Below, in pieces: positions 1-5,774 of a stretch of 5,891 bases of DNA (its first letter is position 1; every line of letters begins with the position of its first letter). A program made the position numbers and the translations under genes. The DNA comes from Planctomycetaceae bacterium (GTDB lineage Bacteria > Planctomycetota > Planctomycetia > Pirellulales > Thermoguttaceae): assembly GCA_031278315.1 (NCBI GenBank), contig JAITKS010000408.1, forward strand, positions 1 to 5,891. Direction: 5' to 3'. Below the pieces are notes generated by a model. The model saw only the letters and a list, made by a program, of their open reading frames with translations. It was not told where the DNA came from and did not search any database.

Positions 1-2
1 AG

Positions 3-92
3 TTTAAAACGAAAACCGTTTTCGTGTCATCGAAATTCATAGATGATACATATAATGAGTGCGAAGTTGTACCAATTCCCCAAAAAAAGTAA
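3..92 (+). CDS. C-terminal end of an upstream gene (partial, function unknown)
   Basis: The frame starting at base 3 is open from the window edge to a TAA at 90-92 and gives about 29 residues, ending ...CEVVPIPQKK. The composition looks like a real protein tail: it alternates hydrophobic and polar residues, has a strand-like TVFVSS segment, an acidic IDDTYNE stretch, and a lysine-rich end. Of the other two forward frames, one stops at base 5 and one at 40-42. No start codon is needed because the gene would begin outside the window. The fragment is too short to assign a family. The stop codon lies in a 13-nt sequence that recurs 30 bases downstream. It could also be a chance open frame, so confidence is modest. 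Confidence 0.4.
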   Translation, partial: FKTKTVFVSSKFIDDTYNECEVVPIPQKK

Positions 93-126
93 AGACCATT
101 CCGCAAAAGAAACAAAAAGTAAAGAC
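84..126. repeat. 13-nt direct repeat spanning the probable stop codon
   Basis: The sequence AAAAAGTAAAGAC occurs at 84-96 and again at 114-126, exactly 30 bases apart. The first copy contains the TAA that ends the partial upstream frame. This suggests a small local duplication just after the gene. The A-rich composition makes chance similarity possible. Confidence 0.4.
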
Positions 127-202
127 AAAATATATTCTATACCAATTACACTTTAAAATTCGTTTTTTAGTAATATATCAGTGGAATATTTTTTTTATTA
201 AC

Positions 203-229
203 CACAGAGGACACAGAGAACACAGAGGA
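203..229. repeat. 9-nt tandem repeat, three units (CACAGAGGA-type)
   Basis: Three consecutive 9-nt units, CACAGAGGA, CACAGAGAA and CACAGAGGA, fill 203-229 inside the inverted-repeat element. Read as codons they give H-R-G/E repeats. Similar CACAGAG arrays occur between genes in many unrelated bacteria (recalled, not searched) and often produce spurious short protein predictions. I see no sign that this one is translated. Confidence 0.75.
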
Positions 230-289
230 AGAATATTTTGTAATTTTAGATTTTCAATTTAAGTGAATTACTAAAAAATATTTTAGCCG

Positions 290-369
290 GCGGGAACGCA
301 GGCGTCCCGCCTGCATCTTTTTTGTGCAAAAAACGCCTAAAGATGCGGTCGAGACGACCGCGATCCCGC
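290..369. other. GC-rich block able to fold into a four-way junction
   Basis: Outer stem GCGGGA (290-295) pairs with TCCCGC (364-369). Inside it are three adjoining arms. Arm 1 is 298-304 with 308-314 (7 bp, 3-base loop). Arm 2 is ATCTTT 315-320 with AAAGAT 339-344. Arm 3 is 345-351 with 355-361 (7 bp, 3-base loop). All listed pairs are Watson-Crick in the DNA. The arms abut with no unpaired bases between them, giving a cloverleaf-like layout. A competing pairing is 290-295 with 305-310. Arm 1 followed by T318-T323 resembles a terminator on the plus strand, but as part of the larger symmetric fold it is more likely a repeat-type structure. The block sits at the centre-right of the inverted-repeat element. 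Confidence 0.5.
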
Positions 370-465
370 AAAAAAATAAATTATTCCACTGATATATTAC
401 ATTTGTTTTTTTCAACTTTTAAACATTATGCAGACCAAGCCGCATTTTCAACTGAGAGGTGTATA

Positions 466-493
466 TTGACGATACAAAATCAAGACGTAGAAT
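466..493 (+). promoter_or_regulatory. Sigma-70-type promoter for tRNA-Gln
   Basis: TTGACG at 466-471 (5 of 6 to the -35 consensus) and TAGAAT at 488-493 (5 of 6 to the -10 consensus) are separated by 16 bases. Transcription would begin near 499-501, leaving a leader of about 14 bases before the mature tRNA at 514. The position and match make this the best promoter in the window. Confidence 0.6.
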
Positions 494-513
494 GTTACGC
501 TCGTTTTTGACCT

Positions 514-584
514 TGCGGGATAGTGTAAAGGCAGCACGAATGGCTCTGAACCATTTAGTCGGGGTTCGAATCCCTGTCCTGCAA
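514..584 (+). tRNA. tRNA-Gln (anticodon CTG)
   Basis: A complete cloverleaf can be drawn. The acceptor stem is 514-520 with 577-583, seven pairs including one G-T and a weak T-A first pair, as is usual in tRNA-Gln. The D stem is 523-526 with 534-537, closing a loop that contains GG. The anticodon stem is 539-543 with 551-555, around loop CTCTGAA, so the anticodon is CTG (546-548) and reads CAG glutamine codons. The variable region is four bases. The T stem is 560-564 with 572-576, around TTCGAAT. The discriminator is A584. The CCA end is not encoded and would be added after transcription. A run of seven T at 585-591 follows directly and may assist termination. The gene appears to be transcribed alone from the promoter at 466-493. 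Confidence 0.95.
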
Positions 585-609
585 TTTTTTTAACACAAAA
601 CACATTTAT

Positions 610-637
610 TAGTGGTTAGTGGTCAGTGTTTAGTGGT
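610..637. repeat. 7-nt tandem array, four units (TAGTGGT)
   Basis: Units TAGTGGT (610-616), TAGTGGT (617-623), CAGTGTT (624-630) and TAGTGGT (631-637) follow one another, with a partial fifth unit after them. It partly complements the array at 678-705: the segment at 631-640 matches the reverse complement of 681-690 at 8 of 10 positions. Confidence 0.75.
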
Positions 638-677
638 TAGTTCGCATGCGGAAATTAGTATCGGTTTTAAGTTCGAA

Positions 678-705
678 TCATTAATCACTATTCATTAATC
701 ACTAT
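678..705. repeat. 14-nt perfect tandem duplication
   Basis: TCATTAATCACTAT occurs at 678-691 and again, identically, at 692-705. On the reverse strand it reads as TAGTGAT-like 7-nt units, so it looks like the same repeat family as 610-637 in the opposite orientation. Confidence 0.8.
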
Positions 706-727
706 AACTATTATTTAACTATTATTT
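706..727. repeat. 11-nt perfect tandem duplication (AACTATTATTT)
   Basis: AACTATTATTT is present at 706-716 and 717-727, directly following the 14-nt pair. No function is apparent. Confidence 0.75.
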
Positions 728-759
728 CGATCGCCCTTTCACGGCTGGTTTGATTGATC

Positions 760-781
760 CTGAAAATTAACTGAAAATTAA
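760..781. repeat. 11-nt perfect tandem duplication (CTGAAAATTAA)
   Basis: CTGAAAATTAA is present at 760-770 and 771-781. Its unit is different from that at 706-727 but has the same length. It could be a replication-slippage product or a tandem protein-binding site. Confidence 0.75.
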
Positions 782-868
782 TACATATAACGATGACTGC
801 AAAAATTCCGCTGAAATATTTCCTTTCTTTAATTTTTAATAGACAGTTACTGATTTATGTTCCCCCTA

Positions 869-899
869 TTGTCAAAAATTATTCTTTTATTAATATACT
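869..899 (+). promoter_or_regulatory. Weak promoter candidate for the chelatase gene
   Basis: TTGTCA (869-874) and TATACT (894-899) each match the sigma-70 consensus at 5 of 6 positions, but the spacer is 19 bases, longer than optimal. Transcription would start near 906 and leave an untranslated leader of about 210 bases. In such AT-rich DNA a match of this quality can arise by chance. Confidence 0.25.
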
Positions 900-1063
900 T
901 TCGTAGAGAGTTTGTTATCTCAAATCATACGAGCTGATAAATTCTTTAATATCTTTTCTGACCCTAAATTGAAATTTACTTATAAATTGAATCTTTAGAA
1001 AGTAATTTTCAGTAACCGTTTTTTTTCGGCTTACATAGAAAAGCATTTGTCCCCAATCCTCCT

Positions 1064-1118
1064 TTAATCAACCCGAAACAATCAACAATTAACCAAACAA
1101 TAAATCAACATTACCAAA
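1064..1118 (+). promoter_or_regulatory. G-poor, A-rich leader without Shine-Dalgarno
   Basis: The bases before the ATG contain a single G (1075) and three copies of AATCAAC (1066-1072, 1080-1086, 1103-1109). No purine-rich ribosome-binding sequence is present. Such an unstructured leader fits translation initiation as seen in Bacteroidota. An in-frame TAA at 1101-1103 rules out any start further upstream. Confidence 0.5.
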
Positions 1119-4100
1119 ATGAAAAAGAACATTTCTATTTTCGTTACGATAATATTTCTTGCCGTTTTAGGTTTGACATGTTATGCGTTTTACTATCAAT
1201 TTTTACGCCCGATGCGAATTGCTATTGTTGCAGAATACGATAGCGAATGGGCTGCATATCAAGAAGCAGTCAAAGGGACGAATTTTGCCGTGCATCGTTA
1301 TAAAAAGGAAGAAATCTCAAGTGCATCTTTTGAAAATTACGACCTTGTCATGCTGCGCGGAATGGGTTGGCAACCGACAGATTCTGAATTAGATAACGTA
1401 AGAAAAGCGTCGAAACTAGGCGTATGGATTTTAGTTTCTGCTGCAACACGCAAGTCAACGGAAGAGCTGAATAATATTCAGCCGGAGATTTCACAAAAAT
1501 TTTTCGCTTATGCCTCTGCCGGAGGTACTGAAAATTTGAGTAACGGTTTACGGTATCTCGCCCGTGAACTTAAAGGTTACAGTGCCGATATTCCCGAACC
1601 CAAGCAGCGTCCGCAACGCGGATTCTTTCACCTCGACGGAAAACTTTACGAAACGTTGGAAGATTACGAATCCTACCTTGATGCGGCATATCCTAAATTG
1701 CCGCAAAACGCACCGCGAATAGTTTTGACCGGCGCTTTCGTAAATTTTTACGATAATCTTGAACGCGGCGCAATCGACTTGATTAACAAACGTCTAGCTG
1801 AATCCGGCTGCAGAGTTTACTCTTTAACAGGTATGATGAATTCAAAAGAACAACTAGAAAAAATAAAACCTGACTTAATTCTTTTCACACCGATGGGAAG
1901 TTTGATTGGTGCCGATACCGTTAAATTTTTAACCGAACAAAATATTCCGTGCATCGCAATGGTGAATATTATGGAGACAAAAGAAAGCTGGTTGAATGAG
2001 CCGTCGGCGATGTCTGGCGGTTTTATGGGTCAATCGGTTGTCGTACCCGAATTAGACGGTGTGATTGAACCGATTGCAATCGCAGCGAGGTCTGTTAATG
2101 AAAATGGATTATTGGTGCGGACTCCTATCGAAGAACGAATCGAAATGTTGGTCAAAAGAGTAAGCCGTTGGATTACTTTACAGCGTAAATCGAATGCTGA
2201 AAAACGTATCGTAATTGTTTATTACAAAGCACCGGGACATTCGCCGCTTGGTGCAGCCGGAATGGAAACAATTGATTCGTTATTTAATGTCCTCAAGAGA
2301 ATGCAAGATGAAGGTTACGATTTAGGTGAACGCTTGCCGACGGATTCGAAAGGTCTTGCTGAGTTAATTCAGAAAGAAGGCTGCACAATTGGAGGATGGG
2401 CACAAGGTACATGGGAAAAATATTTGCAAGAAGGCGACCCCGTTTATATTCCTGCCGAAGAGTACGCAAAATGGCTGCAAAAAGATTTACCCGAACCGAA
2501 TCGCAAAGCTCTGATTAAAGTTTGGGGTGACGTTCCGGGTAAACAGAATACTATTCAAAAAGACGGTAAACCATATTTAATTGTTACACGCGTAAAGTTA
2601 GGAAATATTGCATTGGCGCCGCTTCCAAGTGTTGCGATTATTTCAGACGAAGCAGGAGAATCAGCGTCAAATGTTACAGCAAATGTTACGCCGAATGTTA
2701 CGTCAAATGTTACGCCGAATGTTACGGCAGGATTGAATATGAATAATGACGGGAGTACATCAAGTAAAAACGTTATTGTCAAGGAAAATGAAGGTGTTGT
2801 AGCAGATGCGATGTCGGCGGTACATGGTACGGATCAACCGCCGCCTCATTCGTATCTTGGCACGTATTTATGGATGCGAAACGGTTTTTGTGCCGACGCA
2901 ATTGTTCATTTTGGAACTCATGGTTCAATGGAATTTACGAAAGGAAAATCTGTCGTGTTGAGCGGCTATTGTTATCCGACAATTCTGACCGGCGGCATGC
3001 CTCATATTTATCCGTATATCATAAATAATATCGGCGAGGCTTTGATCGCAAAAAGACGCGCAAGTGCTGTAACAATTTCGCATCTAACTCCGCCTTTTAC
3101 GAAAGCTGAATTGTATGGCGATTCCGTTCAAATAAGCGATAAAATTCACGATTATAAAACGATTGAAGGCGATTCTCTTAAATTCGAATTAATAAAATCG
3201 TTGACCGAAATTGTACGTAAAAACGATATGTTCAAAGAAATCGGATTTAAAGAAAATCCGGCAGATGATTATTTATTATCGCAAAAAGATATTGAACAAT
3301 TAGACGAATACATTGATCACTTGGCGGATATAAATATTCAAGAAGGATTACACGTTATAGGAAGAACTTGGAACGACTCCCAAATCGCTGATACTGTCGT
3401 TGCGATGATGGGAGAACCCGCTATCGAAAAAATTAAAAAAATACGTGAATCTAAAAGAATTGAAAATCTGCCCGACGAAAACACAGAAGCAATAAAATTT
3501 TTCGTAAAAGGTGTACTCGCAGGAAAAATAAAATACGATAAATCCGAAATTACTGTATCCGAAAATAAATCAAATGACAAAAACAAAGATCAGAATTCTT
3601 CGGATGATTCAAATAAATCGGATAAAGTTGACAAGGTTGATAAGATTGACAAGGTTGACAAATCTGAAATCAAGTCTGAAATTAAATCTGAAATTAAATC
3701 TGAAATTAAATCAGGAACAGATTCGTTTACCGAAGATAAGAAAAATTCAGTACGAAATATCGTAACAAAAAATAATTCTGATATGAAAGAACATCCTGCA
3801 ACAGAGATTCAAAAGGAATCGGCACGATCACCAATATCTGACCGTGTTATGCCTCCGATGCCGAGCGGCGGCGGCGGTGAAAACGGCGGCAGCGGTAGAG
3901 ATAACGGCGTTGGCAGAGGCGTTGGCAGAGGTAACAGCGGCAGAGATAACAACAGCGGCGGCGGCGGTAACAGCAGAGGCGGCGGAGCAGGTAGACGCGG
4001 CGGAGCAGGCGGCGGCGGAATGTTTGGGATGGGCGGAAGTCAATCGCGTTGGGGTGAAATAACGGGTGATCCGAAAAAGCGTGAAGAATCGTCGAATCCA

Positions 4101-5774
4101 TACGCAGCGTTGATTGATTCGTGTTTGTTTCATGCTAACAATCTTGCTGAATCTACAGAAAATGAGTTATTACGATTTATTGTTGCGCTAAATGGCGGTT
4201 ATGTTCCTCCTTCGTCCGGCGGTGATGTAATTTTTAATCCTGATTCGGCACCGACAGGACGTAATATTGCATCGGTAAATTTAGAGCAGACGCCTACAGT
4301 TGAATCGTACAAAGTAGGTGTCAAACTGACTGATAAAGTGTTAGCCGATTTTTACGAACAGAACGGCGGACGTTATCCGCGAAGAGTTGCGTGTACGTTT
4401 TGGGGCGGAGAATATATTAGAACAAGAGGTGTCGTATTAGCACAAGCGTTATATTTGATGGGCTTGAAACCGAGACGGGACAGTAGAAATATCGTTTATG
4501 AAGTCGAGGTAATTCCGTCTGAAGAGTTGGGGCGTCCAAGAATAGATATTGTCGCACAGACTTCGGGTCAATTTCGGGACGCCGCTATCGGCAGAATCGA
4601 GTTACTTGATAAAGCTGTACGATTAGTAACAGAATTGCCGGATGAGAAGTTTCCTAATTTTGTCAAAGAAAATTCATTGCAGACAGAAGAAGACCTAAAA
4701 CGGGAAGGAATTGCACCGGCAGAAGCACGTGAATATTCGACAGCAAGAATTTTCGGGTCGCCAAGCGGCAATTACGGCACGGGAATGCAAGGCATGATTG
4801 ATCGTGCGGATGGAAAATCAGACGAGCGAATTGCTGATAGGTATATTCAGAATATGAGCGGAATGTATCGAAGCGGCAAAGTTTGGGGAGTTCAAGTAAG
4901 AGGATTATTCGAATCGCAACTGAAAGGGACGGAAGTTATGATTCAATCGATGTCGTCGAACACGTGGGGACCTTTGACTCTTGATCATGTTTACGAATTT
5001 AATACGATGGCATTAGCTATTCGTGAAAAAACTGGAACGGATCCGAATATTTGGTTTAGCGATATGCGTAATCCAAAATCGGCTAGAGCTGTAACTGCTA
5101 TGCAGGCAATACGTGAAGAAGCGAGAGCTTCTATTTGGAATCCGAAATATATCGCAGGGTTGCAGCGTGAAGGTGCGGGCGGTGCGGCAAATTTGGTTGA
5201 GCCGATGAGAAACATGAGAGGGTGGAATGTTGTGCAGCCGGCGTCGATTGATCAATCTTTGTGGAATGAAATGTACGCAGTTTATATTGAGGATAAACAC
5301 GAATTAAAATTGAAAGAATATTTTGAAACGAAAAATCCGTACGCTCTGCAAGACATGACGGCGGTGTTGTTAGATGTCATACGCAAGGGAATGTGGAAAG
5401 CGGACGAATCGGCTGTAAAACGTTTAGCTGAATTACATGTTGAAATGGTAGAAAAGCATGGTGCAGGATGTTCGGGTGATACATGCGGTGATAAGCAACT
5501 TCATGCTTTCATTGGTAATATTTTAAATACTATGCCGGCAAATTATCAAGCTGCATTGAATCAAGTTTTGCAGCCCAAAGACGGAAAGAAACCGGAGGTC
5601 GAAGGGATGCAATTAGAGGAAAAAATTGAGTTGATGAAACAGAAAAATAAAGACATATTAGCATCGGCTCCTTTTTTCGTTTCAATAATTGTTATGGGAA
5701 TGTCGTTCATTATGTTTTGCGGATTCTCAAGAGGTTCATATTGTAGTTATAGAAATTCTAATTTGTCAGAGTAA
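1119..5774 (+). CDS. cobN: CobN/ChlH-family chelatase large subunit, anchored at both ends (CobN- or HmuS-like)
   Basis: This family holds a tetrapyrrole and inserts or removes a metal: cobalt in CobN, magnesium in ChlH/BchH, and haem iron removal reported for HmuS. Residues 5-27 form a signal anchor and 1518-1536 a second membrane segment, so the body probably faces the periplasm. Conserved core signatures are QPPPHSYL (573 on), HFGTHGSMEF (597-606), IYPYIINNIGEA, ISHLTPPFTKAELYGD, GGYVPP (1026-1031), PTGRN (1045-1049), FWGGEYIRTRG (from 1094), ELGRPRID (1136-1143), SGQFRD (1149-1154) and FGSPSGNYG (1212-1220). CSGDTC (1451-1456) lies near the end. The length of 1551 exceeds the roughly 1250 usual for CobN because of the anchors and low-complexity inserts at about 507-570 and 820-975. 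The ATG at 1119 is the first after an in-frame stop and is followed directly by the anchor. No CobS/CobT or ChlI/ChlD partner is visible. The family is certain; the metal, substrate and reaction direction are not. Confidence 0.93.
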   Translation: MKKNISIFVTIIFLAVLGLTCYAFYYQFLRPMRIAIVAEYDSEWAAYQEAVKGTNFAVHRYKKEEISSASFENYDLVMLRGMGWQPTDSELDNVRKASKLGVWILVSAATRKSTEELNNIQPEISQKFFAYASAGGTENLSNGLRYLARELKGYSADIPEPKQRPQRGFFHLDGKLYETLEDYESYLDAAYPKLPQNAPRIVLTGAFVNFYDNLERGAIDLINKRLAESGCRVYSLTGMMNSKEQLEKIKPDLILFTPMGSLIGADTVKFLTEQNIPCIAMVNIMETKESWLNEPSAMSGGFMGQSVVVPELDGVIEPIAIAARSVNENGLLVRTPIEERIEMLVKRVSRWITLQRKSNAEKRIVIVYYKAPGHSPLGAAGMETIDSLFNVLKRMQDEGYDLGERLPTDSKGLAELIQKEGCTIGGWAQGTWEKYLQEGDPVYIPAEEYAKWLQKDLPEPNRKALIKVWGDVPGKQNTIQKDGKPYLIVTRVKLGNIALAPLPSVAIISDEAGESASNVTANVTPNVTSNVTPNVTAGLNMNNDGSTSSKNVIVKENEGVVADAMSAVHGTDQPPPHSYLGTYLWMRNGFCADAIVHFGTHGSMEFTKGKSVVLSGYCYPTILTGGMPHIYPYIINNIGEALIAKRRASAVTISHLTPPFTKAELYGDSVQISDKIHDYKTIEGDSLKFELIKSLTEIVRKNDMFKEIGFKENPADDYLLSQKDIEQLDEYIDHLADINIQEGLHVIGRTWNDSQIADTVVAMMGEPAIEKIKKIRESKRIENLPDENTEAIKFFVKGVLAGKIKYDKSEITVSENKSNDKNKDQNSSDDSNKSDKVDKVDKIDKVDKSEIKSEIKSEIKSEIKSGTDSFTEDKKNSVRNIVTKNNSDMKEHPATEIQKESARSPISDRVMPPMPSGGGGENGGSGRDNGVGRGVGRGNSGRDNNSGGGGNSRGGGAGRRGGAGGGGMFGMGGSQSRWGEITGDPKKREESSNPYAALIDSCLFHANNLAESTENELLRFIVALNGGYVPPSSGGDVIFNPDSAPTGRNIASVNLEQTPTVESYKVGVKLTDKVLADFYEQNGGRYPRRVACTFWGGEYIRTRGVVLAQALYLMGLKPRRDSRNIVYEVEVIPSEELGRPRIDIVAQTSGQFRDAAIGRIELLDKAVRLVTELPDEKFPNFVKENSLQTEEDLKREGIAPAEAREYSTARIFGSPSGNYGTGMQGMIDRADGKSDERIADRYIQNMSGMYRSGKVWGVQVRGLFESQLKGTEVMIQSMSSNTWGPLTLDHVYEFNTMALAIREKTGTDPNIWFSDMRNPKSARAVTAMQAIREEARASIWNPKYIAGLQREGAGGAANLVEPMRNMRGWNVVQPASIDQSLWNEMYAVYIEDKHELKLKEYFETKNPYALQDMTAVLLDVIRKGMWKADESAVKRLAELHVEMVEKHGAGCSGDTCGDKQLHAFIGNILNTMPANYQAALNQVLQPKDGKKPEVEGMQLEEKIELMKQKNKDILASAPFFVSIIVMGMSFIMFCGFSRGSYCSYRNSNLSE
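2670..2729 (+). repeat. 12-nt tandem repeat, five units, encoding N-V-T-x
   Basis: Five in-frame 12-nt units (AATGTTACNNCN) encode N-V-T followed by A, P, S, P, A at residues 518-537. They lie in an insertion between GNIALAPLP (from 495) and QPPPHSYL (from 573), where most family members have only a short loop. The segment should be disordered. The DNA units are nearly identical, so expansion was probably recent. Confidence 0.85.
3621..3665 (+). repeat. 9-nt tandem repeat, five units, encoding D-K-V/I/S
   Basis: Units GATAAAGTT, GACAAGGTT, GATAAGATT, GACAAGGTT and GACAAATCT run in frame and encode D-K-V, D-K-V, D-K-I, D-K-V, D-K-S (residues 835-849). Third-position differences between units (GAT/GAC, AAA/AAG) suggest that it is older than the adjoining array. 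Confidence 0.85.
3666..3713 (+). repeat. 12-nt tandem repeat, four units, encoding E-I-K-S
   Basis: Four in-frame units (GAAATCAAGTCT, then GAAATTAAATCT twice, then GAAATTAAATCA) encode E-I-K-S at residues 850-865, directly after the D-K-V array. The alternating charges could form a helix. This is part of the long linker that interrupts the chelatase core. Confidence 0.85.
3864..4037 (+). repeat. Gly/Arg-rich low-complexity segment (GGC-rich DNA)
   Basis: Residues 916-973 are mostly glycine with scattered Arg, Asn and Ser, including GRGVGRG and RGGGAGRRGGAGGGG. The DNA is built of GGC/GGT triplets and contains an exact 12-nt duplication, GGCGTTGGCAGA, at 3906-3917 and 3918-3929. It is a GC-rich island in an otherwise AT-rich gene. 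It ends just before the conserved core resumes with RWGEITGDP (from 977). Confidence 0.85.

Larger units (their letters stand above)
170..400. mobile_element. Small inverted-repeat element (MITE-like), 231 bp
   Basis: The 19 bases at 170-188 (GTAATATATCAGTGGAATA) are the exact reverse complement of 382-400. Both arms continue inward into T-rich and A-rich tracts that also roughly complement each other. Between the arms lie a 9-nt tandem repeat (203-229) and a GC-rich block with three hairpins (290-369); the flanks are AT-rich. Just outside the arms, ATTCGTTTTTT (158-168) and ATTTGTTTTTT (401-411) match at 10 of 11 positions and could be a decayed target duplication, though they are low in complexity. 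No transposase is encoded; the short open frames crossing the element do not look like proteins. A non-autonomous transposon is the favoured reading. A structured RNA or a composite intergenic repeat is the alternative. Confidence 0.45.
585..1118. other. Intergenic spacer between tRNA-Gln and the chelatase gene
   Basis: About 530 bases with no credible coding frame. It contains a T-run after the tRNA (585-591), an array of 7-nt repeats (610-637), a CGCATGCG palindrome (643-650), an oppositely oriented 14-nt tandem pair (678-705) and two different 11-nt tandem pairs (706-727 and 760-781). It also has a weak promoter candidate (869-899) and a G-poor leader before the chelatase ATG. I found no sequence resembling the conserved boxes of a cobalamin riboswitch. 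Confidence 0.7.

Noticed and set aside
9..25. Perfect 7-bp palindrome with 3-base loop (ACGAAAA-CCG-TTTTCGT) as a terminator
   Set aside because: It lies inside the probable coding tail (3-92) and has no T-run after it, so a terminator role is not supported.
59..262. Plus-strand open frame of 67 codons
   Set aside because: It runs through the upstream gene's tail, A-rich spacer and the 9-nt repeat (giving H-R-G repeats). Composition is not protein-like and it overlaps the inverted-repeat element.
298..323. Hairpin plus T6 as a rho-independent terminator
   Set aside because: It could work as one, but it is 200 bases beyond the upstream gene end and is better explained as one arm of the symmetric 290-369 fold.
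322..510. Plus-strand open frame of 62 codons ending just before the tRNA
   Set aside because: It spans the hairpin block, the right inverted end and the tRNA promoter, starts with an Arg/Lys-rich run produced by the hairpins, and shows no family signature.
600..781. CRISPR array
   Set aside because: The repeats are 7, 11 and 14 nt in direct tandem with no spacers, which does not fit a CRISPR array.
585..1118. Cobalamin riboswitch upstream of the chelatase gene
   Set aside because: I looked for the conserved B12-box-like segments and a long multi-stem leader and saw neither; the leader near the gene is G-poor and unstructured.
3828..4133. Open frames on both strands over the Gly-rich segment
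   Set aside because: They arise because the GGC-rich DNA lacks stop codons in all frames; their Ala-, Arg- or Cys-rich translations are low complexity, and the frame encoding the conserved chelatase runs straight through.
4568..5300. Minus-strand open frames under the C-terminal part of the chelatase gene
   Set aside because: They are antisense shadows of a strongly conserved coding region and show no recognisable protein features.
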